NCBI RefSeq assembly: GCF_003481705.1
Contig: NZ_QULN01000002.1
Location: forward strand, 186,001 to 250,000
Direction: 5' to 3'
From: Butyricicoccus sp. OM04-18BH
GTDB taxonomy: Bacteria; Bacillota; Clostridia; Oscillospirales; Butyricicoccaceae
Length of the DNA stretch: 64,000 bases
The notes below the pieces were generated by a model. That model saw only the letters and a list, made by a program, of their open reading frames with translations. It had not been told where the DNA came from and did not search any database. Shown one piece after another: positions 43,477 to 52,065 of this stretch (position 1 is the first letter of the stretch; each line of letters starts with the position of its first letter). A program made the position numbers and the translations under genes.

Positions 43477-44343
43477 ATGTGGATCGCAGATAACTGGAAA
43501 GACTACGCCGTGCTCGACTGCGGCGGCGGAGAAAAAATCGAACGATGGGGCAGCCAGATTTTGCAGCGTCCCGACCCGCAGGCCATTTGGGCACGCGACA
43601 AGGACTGCAAGGCATGGAACCGTCCGAACGCCATCTATCACCGCTCGAATGCAGGTGGCGGCAGATGGGAAATCCGCAAGCTGCCCGAGCAGTGGGCCAT
43701 TCATTACGGAGACCTCACGTTCCAGCTCAAGCCCATGAGCTTCAAGCACACGGGCCTGTTTCCCGAGCAGGCGGCAAACTGGGACTTTATTGACAGGATG
43801 ATTCGCGGTGCAGGACGCCCGATCAGCGTGCTCAACCTGTTCGCCTATACGGGCGGCGCAACGCTCGCAGCGGCAAACGCCGGTGCATCGGTCTGCCATG
43901 TCGATGCATCTAAAGGCATGGTGCAGTGGGCACGCGAAAACGCAGCATCTTCCGGTCTGGCTGACCGTCCGATCCGATGGATCGTGGATGACTGCAAAAA
44001 GTTCGTGCAGCGCGAGATCCGGCGCGGCCGCAAATATGATGCTATCATTATGGATCCGCCGAGCTATGGCCGCGGTCCGTCCGGCGAGACCTGGAAGATC
44101 GAGGAGGATGTTGCGGACTTCGTTGATCTTACCATGGGCGTGCTGAGCGACAAGCCGCTGTTCGTGCTCATTTCGAGCTATTCGACCGGCCTCGCTCCGT
44201 CGGTCATGAGCTATCTGCTGGGTATTACGGCAGGAAAGCGGGCCGCCGGTAAAATCGAGGCACAGGAGCTCGGCCTGCCGGTCGAGTCTACCGGTCTGGT
44301 GCTCCCCTGCGGTTCGTCGGCCCGTTTTATTGCGGAAGAGTAA
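43477..44343 (+). CDS. Class I SAM-dependent RNA methyltransferase (RlmI/RlmK-like)
   Basis: 288 residues. The N-terminal ~100 residues are a short non-PUA region. The Rossmann fold starts at SVLNLFAYTGGATLAAANAG (~116), with HVDASKGMVQWARENA (~140) and the catalytic-type motif IIMDPPSYGRGPSGETWKIE (~193), typical of 23S rRNA (cytosine-C5 or guanine) methyltransferases of the RlmI/RlmL family. The substrate is uncertain. It is 8 bp before ecfA1. Confidence 0.85.
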   Translation: MWIADNWKDYAVLDCGGGEKIERWGSQILQRPDPQAIWARDKDCKAWNRPNAIYHRSNAGGGRWEIRKLPEQWAIHYGDLTFQLKPMSFKHTGLFPEQAANWDFIDRMIRGAGRPISVLNLFAYTGGATLAAANAGASVCHVDASKGMVQWARENAASSGLADRPIRWIVDDCKKFVQREIRRGRKYDAIIMDPPSYGRGPSGETWKIEEDVADFVDLTMGVLSDKPLFVLISSYSTGLAPSVMSYLLGITAGKRAAGKIEAQELGLPVESTGLVLPCGSSARFIAEE

Positions 44344-44351
44344 CAAAAAGG

Positions 44352-45215
44352 ATGAAAACTACTGAAATGGCTGAAATAATCAAAACCGAAGATCTTCGCT
44401 ATGCCTATCCGGCGGAAGAGGGTCAGGAGCCGGTGCAGGTGCTGAAGGGCGTGGATCTCAGTATCCAGCGCGGCGAGTTCGTGGCGGTGCTGGGTCACAA
44501 TGGCTCGGGCAAAAGCACTCTCGCCGGCTGCTTCAATGCGATCCGTCTGCCTACCGGCGGCGTGTGCTACGTCGACATGATGGACACGCGCGACGAAAAC
44601 AACACCTATGAGGTGCGCAAAACGGTCTCTATGGTGTTTCAGAACCCGGATAACCAGATCGTTGCAACGGTCGTTGAAGAAGATGTCGCGTTCGCGCTCG
44701 AAAACATGGGCATTCCGCCTGCCGAAATCCGAAAGCGCGTAGATGATGCGCTCAAGGCCGTCGGCATGTATGAGTACCGCGCGCAGGCGCCGCACCGCCT
44801 GTCGGGCGGTCAGAAGCAGCGCGTCGCCATCGCAGGCGTGATCGCCATGATGCCGCGCTGCGTCGTGCTCGACGAACCGACCGCCATGCTTGACCCTCAG
44901 GGCCGCCGCGAGGTCATGAGCGTTGTGCGCGAGCTCAATCGTAAATACGGCATTACGGTCATCCTCATCACCCATCATATGGATGAAGCCGTACAGGCAC
45001 AGCGCGTCGTCGTCATGCACGCGGGAAATGTGCTGATGGACGGCAGACCGCGTGAGATCTTCACACAGGTGGACAAGCTGCGCGCCGCCTCGCTCACCGT
45101 ACCGCAGACGATCGAGGTTCTGTATGACCTCGACAGACAGGACGGCGAGAGCCTGCCGATCGACGCGCTGAGCGTCAATGAATGCGCGGGTATTCTGGAA
45201 ACCTATTTGGCATAA
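44352..45215 (+). CDS. ecfA1: ECF transporter ATP-binding subunit EcfA1
   Basis: 287 residues with Walker A GHNGSGKST (~47), Q-loop FQNPDNQIVATVVEEDVAFA, signature LSGGQKQRVAIAG (~146) and Walker B CVVLDEPTAML. The FQNPDNQ segment is diagnostic of energy-coupling-factor ATPases. With EcfA2 and EcfT it forms the energising module that pairs with separate S components to import vitamins or metals; none of the S genes is in the window. The downstream gap to ecfA2 is 23 bp. Confidence 0.95.
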   Translation: MKTTEMAEIIKTEDLRYAYPAEEGQEPVQVLKGVDLSIQRGEFVAVLGHNGSGKSTLAGCFNAIRLPTGGVCYVDMMDTRDENNTYEVRKTVSMVFQNPDNQIVATVVEEDVAFALENMGIPPAEIRKRVDDALKAVGMYEYRAQAPHRLSGGQKQRVAIAGVIAMMPRCVVLDEPTAMLDPQGRREVMSVVRELNRKYGITVILITHHMDEAVQAQRVVVMHAGNVLMDGRPREIFTQVDKLRAASLTVPQTIEVLYDLDRQDGESLPIDALSVNECAGILETYLA

Positions 45216-45238
45216 CTGCAATATAAGGAGAAATTCCA

Positions 45239-46108
45239 TTGTCAACCATACTTGAAACACGGGGCCTGACGCATGTTTACGGCGCAGGCACCCCTTTTGA
45301 GCGTGTCGCGCTCGACCATGTCGATATTCAGATCAACAAGGGAGAGATCCTCGGCGTGATCGGTCACACCGGTTCGGGCAAGTCCACGCTTATTCAGCAT
45401 TTGAACGGTCTGCTCCAGCCTTCTGAGGGAGAAGTCCTGCTCGACGGCAAATCTATCTGGGATGCAAAGGGCAAATGTGCGCGCGAGACGCGATTTCGCG
45501 TCGGTCTGGTATTTCAGTATCCGGAGTATCAGCTGTTCGAGGAGACGATTGCGAAGGACATCGCCTACGGCCCGACCAACATGAGCCTGCCGCAGGCAGA
45601 AATCGACGTGCGCGTGCGCGAGTCAATGGAGGCGGTAGGCCTCGCCCCTGAGCTTGCTGACCAGTCTCCATTCGCGCTCTCCGGCGGTCAGAAGCGCCGC
45701 GTTGCCATCGCGGGCGTGATCGCCATGCGTCCGGATGTGCTCGTTCTCGACGAGCCGACCGCCGGCCTTGATCCGGCAGGCCGCGACGAGATCTTCGAGC
45801 TTGTCCGCAATTACCACGCGCAGTCCAGCGCGACCATCCTCATCGTCTCGCACTCCATGGAGGATATTTCGCAGATCGCTGACCGCCTGCTCGTCATGGA
45901 TCATGCAAGGGTTCTGTTCTGCGATACGCCGCGCGAGGTGTTTTCTCACGCTGACGAAATCGTTGCGGCAGGTCTCGATATCCCGATGATCACCAAGGTC
46001 ATGATAGAGCTGAAAAAGCGCGGGCATGATGTTGATACCTCGGTCTATACCGTTGCGCAGGCGATGGACGCGCTGCGCGCCTGCAGGAAGAAAGGGGGCG
46101 CTCACTGA
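45239..46108 (+). CDS. ecfA2: ECF transporter ATP-binding subunit EcfA2
   Basis: 289 residues, beginning at TTG 45239 with AAGGAG 8 nt upstream. Walker A GHTGSGKST (~40), Q-loop FQYPEYQLFEETIAKDIAYG, signature LSGGQKRRVAIAG and Walker B VLVLDEPTAGLDP are intact. It partners EcfA1 as the asymmetric ATPase pair. Its stop overlaps the ecfT start (ATG 46108). Confidence 0.95.
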   Translation: MSTILETRGLTHVYGAGTPFERVALDHVDIQINKGEILGVIGHTGSGKSTLIQHLNGLLQPSEGEVLLDGKSIWDAKGKCARETRFRVGLVFQYPEYQLFEETIAKDIAYGPTNMSLPQAEIDVRVRESMEAVGLAPELADQSPFALSGGQKRRVAIAGVIAMRPDVLVLDEPTAGLDPAGRDEIFELVRNYHAQSSATILIVSHSMEDISQIADRLLVMDHARVLFCDTPREVFSHADEIVAAGLDIPMITKVMIELKKRGHDVDTSVYTVAQAMDALRACRKKGGAH

Positions 46109-46911
46109 TGCTCAAGGACATTACCATCGGCCAGTTCTTCCCCGGAAACAGCGCCGTTCACCGGCTTGACCCGCGCGTCAAGATCGTGCTGACGGTTGCA
46201 CTCATTGTGCTGCTGTTTCTTGCGCAGGGACCGGTCTCTTATGGCCTTATCATCCTGTTTCTCGCCCTCGTTATCGGAATTTCGCGTATTTCCCCCAAAA
46301 TGGTCGTGCGCGGTCTCAAGCCCATTCTGCTCATCGTCATGTTCACGGCGGTGCTCAATCTGTTCTATACGCCGGGTGATTATGTCTGGCAGTGGAAATT
46401 CCTGCATATCAGCGTAGAGGGCATCCGCATGGCGGTATTCATGGTGCTGCGACTGATGCTGCTCATCATCGCGACCTCCATGCTCACCTACACCACCTCG
46501 CCCATCCAACTGACTGACGGTCTCGAGCGGCTGCTCGCTCCGCTCAAAAAGCTGCATGTGCCGGTGCATGAGCTATCCATGATGATGTCGATCGCTCTGC
46601 GCTTTATTCCGACCTTGATTGAGGAGACCGAGAAGATCATCTCGGCGCAGAAGGCGCGTGGCGCGGACTTCGACTCCGGCAACCTCATTCAGCGTGCCAA
46701 GGCCATGATCCCCATTCTCGTGCCGCTGTTCATCTCGGCGTTTCGCCGCGCAGATGAGCTTGCGACCGCCATGGAGTGCCGCCTTTACCGCGGAGACGTT
46801 GGCCGTACCCGCATGCGTCAGCTGAAGATTGCACGTGTGGACATCTGCTCCATGCTGCTCGTTGCCGTGCTGTTTGCGGCTGTGATCGCGCTGCGCAGAC
46901 TGGGTCTGTAA
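46108..46911 (+). CDS. ecfT: ECF transporter transmembrane subunit EcfT
   Basis: 267 residues with five membrane segments. The start IGQFFPGNSAVHRLDPRVKI is the EcfT signature, and the coupling motif ARGADF is present at ~191 with a second coupling helix near AMECRLYRGD (~230). These contact the two ATPases. In clostridia the order ecfA1-ecfA2-ecfT-truA is standard, as here. Confidence 0.96.
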   Translation: MLKDITIGQFFPGNSAVHRLDPRVKIVLTVALIVLLFLAQGPVSYGLIILFLALVIGISRISPKMVVRGLKPILLIVMFTAVLNLFYTPGDYVWQWKFLHISVEGIRMAVFMVLRLMLLIIATSMLTYTTSPIQLTDGLERLLAPLKKLHVPVHELSMMMSIALRFIPTLIEETEKIISAQKARGADFDSGNLIQRAKAMIPILVPLFISAFRRADELATAMECRLYRGDVGRTRMRQLKIARVDICSMLLVAVLFAAVIALRRLGL

Positions 46912-46935
46912 ATCACTTGTCAGGTATTTTATAGT

Positions 46936-47712
46936 ATGAAAAACATTGCTTTGGTGCTGTCCTATGACGGCACAAACTACAACGGCTGGCAGATACAGAA
47001 AAACGGGCCGTCCATTCAGGAAAGCATGGAGACCGCGCTCTTCCGTCTGCTCGGCGAGAAGGTGCATGTCTCCGGTGTCGGCCGCACTGACTCGGGTGTT
47101 CACGCAAAACGTTATGTCGCGAGCTTCAAGAGCGAGCGCTGCACTATTCCGACAGACCGGCTTCCCTTTGCGCTCAACAGCTTTCTGCCGCCCGATATCG
47201 CGGTCTCAGGTGCAGTCGAAGTCCCGGAGGACTTTGACGCGCGTTTTGACTGCACTCGAAAGGAATACGCCTATTATATCTTTCCGTCCACGCTGCGTGA
47301 TCCTTTTCATGCGCGATATGCGTATCGCTACAACTATCCGCTCGATGCAGAGCGGATGCACGAGGGCGCACAGCGCTTTGTCGGCACGCACGATTTTGCA
47401 TCCGTGCGCAGCCAGGGTACGCCGGTCAAAAGCACGGTCCGCACGATCTTCTGGTGTGACGTGGACAAGATTGATGATCTCATCCGTATCCGCGTATGCG
47501 GCGACGGCTTTCTGTACAATATGGTTCGTGCCATTTCGGGTACCCTTGTCTATGTCGGCGGCGGCAAGCTGCGGCCTGACGACGTTGCCGATGTGCTTGC
47601 GTCCTGCGACCGCGAACAGGCCGGTCCGACGCTGCCTGCCTGCGGCCTTTTCATGAACCGGCTGTGGTATGACCACACGAGTGAACTCGACCGTTTTCGG
47701 CTGGGGGACTGA
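46936..47712 (+). CDS. truA: tRNA pseudouridine(38-40) synthase
   Basis: 258 residues with the catalytic aspartate in VSGVGRTDSGVHAKRYVASF (~45-60), YDGTNYNGWQIQKNGPSIQE at the N-terminus and IRVCGDGFLYNMVRAISGTL at ~185. It modifies positions 38-40 of the anticodon stem. It is 24 bp after ecfT, and the association with the ECF genes is a conserved neighbourhood without a functional link that I know. Confidence 0.96.
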   Translation: MKNIALVLSYDGTNYNGWQIQKNGPSIQESMETALFRLLGEKVHVSGVGRTDSGVHAKRYVASFKSERCTIPTDRLPFALNSFLPPDIAVSGAVEVPEDFDARFDCTRKEYAYYIFPSTLRDPFHARYAYRYNYPLDAERMHEGAQRFVGTHDFASVRSQGTPVKSTVRTIFWCDVDKIDDLIRIRVCGDGFLYNMVRAISGTLVYVGGGKLRPDDVADVLASCDREQAGPTLPACGLFMNRLWYDHTSELDRFRLGD

Positions 47713-47775
47713 AAAATTTATTGACTATTCACATTTTACGCCTCGAAAAGCGATATAATGAGGAGGTGAACCTTG

Positions 47776-49059
47776 ATGGGTGACACACCAAACGAAAAAA
47801 TGTCCAGAGTAAGAAATCTCATCCGCTTTCCGGCAACGGGCAAAGACCGCCGTATCCGCTTGGAAGAGAGCCGCGATCCGCGCATCCGTTTTGTCACGAA
47901 GCTGCGTTTTGTCTGCGGCTGGCTGCTGGCGGTCGGCGCGTTCTGCTTTGTGCTGACCCATTATGGTCTGTTCGCGCCGTCAGCCATTCAGCGCACGGTG
48001 CAGTACGCGCTCGCCGGTGCGCGCCAGCATGAGGGCGACATCACGAACATAGAATTCGAAAACAATATTTTCAGCGATGGTGCGCTGTTCGAGTCCGGTC
48101 TCGCCTACGCAGACAGCGATGCGCTTTATCTCTCCCGTCCGGGCAGCATGACGACGTTTCAAGTGACGATCGGCTATTCCAATCCGGTCGTGGAGTCCTG
48201 CCAGACCAATGTTCTGGTCTATGACCGCGGCGGCAAGAATGCGGTTTTGACAGATGCGTCCTCGGTCAAGGCGGAGGTCGCGCTGAATTCCGCCATTCTG
48301 ACCGGCAGCATCGGACGGACGGGCGATTTTCTGCTCATCACTGACGAGCAGGGCTACCGCACTGCTGCTGCCGTTTATTCCACCAAGGGTGAGGAGCTGT
48401 TCAAATTCAGCTCGTCCGAGCTGTATATCGTCTCGGGCGGCCTCTCCCCCGACGGAAGAACGGTCGCCGTGCTCGGCTTCGAGCAGCGGGATGCATCGCT
48501 TATCAGCCATGTTCGCTTTTATGATGTATCGAGCGGCAAGCAGATCTCGGATACCGAGCTGGAGAACGCGCTCGGCATAGAGCTGTGCTATCTCGATAAC
48601 GGTTCGGCAGCCGTGCTGTGCGACGACGGTCTGTATCTGGTCACGCGCCGCGGCAGCAGCGAGCACGCGCTGACCGTCGGCACGAGCGACCTGATCTCGG
48701 TCGCGACGCGCGACAACGCGATGGTGCTTGCGATTCGTTCGTACTCGGGCGGCGCGCGCAGCGATCTATATACGGTGCGCAGCGGTTCGGTATACGGCCC
48801 GGAGCCGCTCGACGAGGAGCCGGGCGCGCTGGCGGTCTCCGACGCCGGTGAGGCGGTGCTGACAAGCACCGGCGTCACGGTGTACGACACGCAGTTCCAT
48901 GCGCTCTGGCGCAATGATGAGGCCATCGGCGCACGCCGCATACTGCTCACCGATGACGGTACGGTATTCGTTCTTTACAACAGCAACGCCCGCATATTCA
49001 CTGCCCGCTCCGCGCAGTCCAGGGAGGTAGCAGCCGATGCAGCCGCAGCAAATTCCTGA
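47776..49059 (+). CDS. DUF5711-like membrane protein with beta-propeller-type repeats
   Basis: 427 residues from ATG 47776, behind GGAGGTGA. A cytoplasmic basic N-terminus (~50 residues) precedes one membrane segment (FVCGWLLAVGAFCFVLTHYG), then about 340 extracytoplasmic residues with repeated strand-type units (SDALYLSRPGSMTTFQVTIG, GGLSPDGRTVAVLGFEQRD, DGGLYLVTRR-like) that look like a propeller. It matches the DUF5711 family of Clostridia, of unknown function. It overlaps the CvpA-like gene by 23 bp. Confidence 0.78.
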   Translation: MGDTPNEKMSRVRNLIRFPATGKDRRIRLEESRDPRIRFVTKLRFVCGWLLAVGAFCFVLTHYGLFAPSAIQRTVQYALAGARQHEGDITNIEFENNIFSDGALFESGLAYADSDALYLSRPGSMTTFQVTIGYSNPVVESCQTNVLVYDRGGKNAVLTDASSVKAEVALNSAILTGSIGRTGDFLLITDEQGYRTAAAVYSTKGEELFKFSSSELYIVSGGLSPDGRTVAVLGFEQRDASLISHVRFYDVSSGKQISDTELENALGIELCYLDNGSAAVLCDDGLYLVTRRGSSEHALTVGTSDLISVATRDNAMVLAIRSYSGGARSDLYTVRSGSVYGPEPLDEEPGALAVSDAGEAVLTSTGVTVYDTQFHALWRNDEAIGARRILLTDDGTVFVLYNSNARIFTARSAQSREVAADAAAANS

Positions 49060-49660
49060 TGTGCTCCTCAGCCTGCTTAACGTGCCCGATCTCGTGATCC
49101 TCGCGGTCGTGCTCGTTAATCTGCTCCTTGGTCTCCGGCGCGGCGCACTCGCCTCGCTCGCAGGTCTTGTGGGCCGCTGCATCGCGATGGCCGGGTCGTA
49201 CTTTCTCGCCCGTCAGCTGGCGCCATCTGCTGCGAAATGGCTCGCAGAGCCGATTGTGCGCAGCGTTTTTGAGCATAAGCTCAAGCAGTCGGGCGTTCCA
49301 GACGCGCTGGCGGACAGCGTACAGACGGCGCTCCGCGCTGCGGTGCAGAGCATGGCCGAGAGTATTTCCTATCTTGTGCTGATCGCAGTGTTTTCCGTCC
49401 TGCTCAGTATTCTGATCTCGCTTGCGGTCAGGGCGCTCCGTCTGCTCAGCCGAGTCACCCCTCTCGGCATACTCGATGCACTGGCCGGCGGCGCGATCGG
49501 GCTTGCGACCGGTCTGCTGCTCGTCGTGCTCGTACTGCTCGGTGCACACTGGTTCTACCCGGTGACCTTTACCGAGCTGGGATATCTTTCACCCGAACGT
49601 ATCGAAAATACGTTCCTGTTAGCTAAAATTATCGCGTTCCTGCCGTTTATTGCGGCATGA
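49037..49660 (+). CDS. CvpA-family membrane protein
   Basis: 207 residues, four predicted membrane helices: VPDLVILAVVLVNLLLGLRR (with the family-typical RRG turn), ALASLAGLVGRCIAMAGSY, YLVLIAVFSVLLSILISLA and GGAIGLATGLLLVVLVLLGA. CvpA-like proteins influence envelope homeostasis. It begins inside the upstream DUF5711-like gene, a combination that recurs in Clostridia. It is followed by the ClpE-type gene. Confidence 0.82.
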   Translation: MQPQQIPDVLLSLLNVPDLVILAVVLVNLLLGLRRGALASLAGLVGRCIAMAGSYFLARQLAPSAAKWLAEPIVRSVFEHKLKQSGVPDALADSVQTALRAAVQSMAESISYLVLIAVFSVLLSILISLAVRALRLLSRVTPLGILDALAGGAIGLATGLLLVVLVLLGAHWFYPVTFTELGYLSPERIENTFLLAKIIAFLPFIAA

Positions 49661-49709
49661 ATCGTCAGAATCTGTAATTCCATTGCAGAATGAAGGAGTT
49701 TAACCAATT

Positions 49710-51992
49710 ATGAACATGCCAATGTGCTCGCGGTGCAAGAAAAACATCGCAGTGGTGTTCATCACCAAAATCGAAGGCCCGGATAAGACCACGCAGGAGG
49801 GCCTGTGCCTCAAGTGCGCGCGCGAGCTGGGCGTCAAGCCGCTTGACAACATTATGGAACAGATGGGCATTACGGAGGACGACCTCGAGGCCCTGTCCGG
49901 TGAGATCGGCTCGCTGTCCGATCTGAATGAGCTTGTGACTGCTGGGTCGGACGGCTCGGATGACGAAGCACCGCACGAGACCGACCCCATGACCACATCC
50001 TCCTCCCCCGCCCGTCCGGCGCAGGAGAGCACGCAGAACAGCGACAAGCGCGGCCGCAGCCGCGACGACAAAAAGCGCAAGTATCTTAACAATTACTGCG
50101 AAAACCTGACCCAGAAGGCCGCTGAGGGCCGCATTGACCACATCGTCGGACGCGACCGCGAGACCGACCGCGTCATTCAGATTCTCAACCGCCGCCAGAA
50201 GAACAATCCCTGCCTGATCGGTGAGCCGGGCGTCGGCAAGACCGCTGTCGCGGAGGGACTTGCCGTGCGTATCAACGAGGGCCGCATTCCTTTTAAGATG
50301 CGCAACAAGGAGGTCCATCTGCTCGACCTGACCGCACTGGTTGCGGGTACACAGTTCCGCGGCCAGTTCGAGAGCCGCATGAAGGGTCTGATCGACGAGG
50401 TCAAAAAGATCGGCAACATCATTCTCGTCATCGACGAGGTGCACAATATTGTCGGTGCAGGTGACTCCGAAGGCTCTATGAATGCTGCAAATATTCTCAA
50501 GCCGGCTCTCGCGCGTGGCGATATTCAGGTCATCGGCGCGACCACGCTCAAGGAATACCGCAAATACATCGAAAAGGATGCCGCTCTGGAACGCCGCTTT
50601 CAGCCGGTGTACATCGGGGAACCGTCTGTTTCCGAGACCACAGAAATTCTCAAGGGCATCCGTTCCTATTACGAAACCTTCCACGGTGTTACCGTGTCGG
50701 ACGAGATGTGCTGCCGTGCCGCCGAGATGAGTGAGCGCTATATCACCGACCGCTTTCTGCCCGACAAGGCTATCGATCTGATCGACGAGGCCTGCTCGCG
50801 CCTCAATCTGGACTCTCCACAGCTTTCTGAGATCCCTGAGCTTCAGAACGAGCTGGAACGCCTTCAGGCACAGCTTGACGAGCTTACGCAGTCCTCTGCG
50901 CGCAGCGAGGAGGAGGAAACCTATGCGAAGATCGCATCCTGCCGCTCGCGTATTCTCCAGGTCGAAGCACAGCTGCATGACCTGCTCTGCAAGCCTGCGC
51001 CTGCTGTTGACGAGCAGCTGCTGGCCGAGGTTATTGAGATCTGGACCGGCATTCCGGCCTCCAAGGTGGCAGCGCAGGAGTCCGCACGTCTGCGCGATAT
51101 GGAAAACCGTCTCAAGTCTCACGTGATCGGTCAGGACGAAGCTGTTGATGCAGTCTGCGCGTCCATTCGCCGCAGCCGTGCGGGTATCAGCCCCAAGCGC
51201 AAGCCGGCATCCTTCCTGTTTGTCGGCCCGACCGGCGTTGGCAAGACCGAGCTGGTCAAGCAGCTCGCACTCGATCTGTTCGACTCTCCGGATGCGCTTG
51301 TTCGTCTGGATATGTCCGAGTATATGGAGAAGCATACGGTTTCTCGTCTGATCGGCTCTCCCCCGGGATATGTCGGCTACGATGAAGCAGGACAGCTGAC
51401 CGAAAAGATCCGCCGCCGCCCGTACTCGGTCGTTCTGTTCGATGAGATCGAGAAAGCACATCCGGATGTTCTTAATTCGCTGCTCCAGATCCTCGACGAC
51501 GGCCGTCTGACCGATGCGCAGGGCCGCGTTGTCAGCTTCGAAAACACGGTCATTGTCATGACCTCGAATGCTGGTTCTCAGTCGAGCAGCACGCCGGCAG
51601 GCTTCGGCCGCACGGTCTCCCAGATGAGCAAAGACCGCGTGATGAAGGCACTCGAGGAGATCATGCGTCCCGAGTTCCTCAACCGCATCGACGAGATCAT
51701 TGCGTTCAACCAGCTCACCGAGGACAACTTCCGTCTTATTGCTGAGATCATGCTGAACGAGCTCAAGGGCACCCTCGCAGACAAGGAAATCCGTCTGACA
51801 TGGGATGACAGCCTGCTCGCGCTGCTCGTAGAAAAGTCCTATTCGGTCAAGTACGGCGCACGCAATCTGCGTCGGCTGATCGAAAAGGAAATCGAAAATC
51901 CTCTTGCAAACGCTATCGTCACGGGTGATAAGCCGCTTCTCGGCGCGCATCTTTCCGCTGAGGACGGCAGGGTAAAGCTGGATACGATTTGA
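49710..51992 (+). CDS. clpE: ClpE-type AAA+ unfoldase with N-terminal zinc finger
   Basis: 760 residues. The N-terminal CSRCKK...CLKCAREL zinc-finger (6-37) identifies ClpE-type rather than ClpC-type; the usual ClpC N-repeats are missing. A low-complexity acidic linker (~70-130) precedes AAA-1 (Walker A GEPGVGKT ~180), a middle coiled coil (~400-450) and AAA-2 (Walker A GPTGVGKT ~510; SSSTPAGFGRTVSQ near 640). The GF there could dock ClpP. It would feed ClpP with damaged proteins. No ctsR or mcsB gene is adjacent. Confidence 0.9.
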   Translation: MNMPMCSRCKKNIAVVFITKIEGPDKTTQEGLCLKCARELGVKPLDNIMEQMGITEDDLEALSGEIGSLSDLNELVTAGSDGSDDEAPHETDPMTTSSSPARPAQESTQNSDKRGRSRDDKKRKYLNNYCENLTQKAAEGRIDHIVGRDRETDRVIQILNRRQKNNPCLIGEPGVGKTAVAEGLAVRINEGRIPFKMRNKEVHLLDLTALVAGTQFRGQFESRMKGLIDEVKKIGNIILVIDEVHNIVGAGDSEGSMNAANILKPALARGDIQVIGATTLKEYRKYIEKDAALERRFQPVYIGEPSVSETTEILKGIRSYYETFHGVTVSDEMCCRAAEMSERYITDRFLPDKAIDLIDEACSRLNLDSPQLSEIPELQNELERLQAQLDELTQSSARSEEEETYAKIASCRSRILQVEAQLHDLLCKPAPAVDEQLLAEVIEIWTGIPASKVAAQESARLRDMENRLKSHVIGQDEAVDAVCASIRRSRAGISPKRKPASFLFVGPTGVGKTELVKQLALDLFDSPDALVRLDMSEYMEKHTVSRLIGSPPGYVGYDEAGQLTEKIRRRPYSVVLFDEIEKAHPDVLNSLLQILDDGRLTDAQGRVVSFENTVIVMTSNAGSQSSSTPAGFGRTVSQMSKDRVMKALEEIMRPEFLNRIDEIIAFNQLTEDNFRLIAEIMLNELKGTLADKEIRLTWDDSLLALLVEKSYSVKYGARNLRRLIEKEIENPLANAIVTGDKPLLGAHLSAEDGRVKLDTI

Positions 51993-52027
51993 TCCGGAAT
52001 TGTTGAAATACGATGCTGATCGACAAC

Positions 52028-52058
52028 AAAAGCCGCCCACAGGGCGGCTTTTGATTTT
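52028..52058. terminator. Terminator between clpE and the histidine kinase gene
   Basis: AAAAGCCGCCC-ACA-GGGCGGCTTTT with T-runs on both strands. Confidence 0.92.
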
Positions 52059-52065
52059 GCGCAGA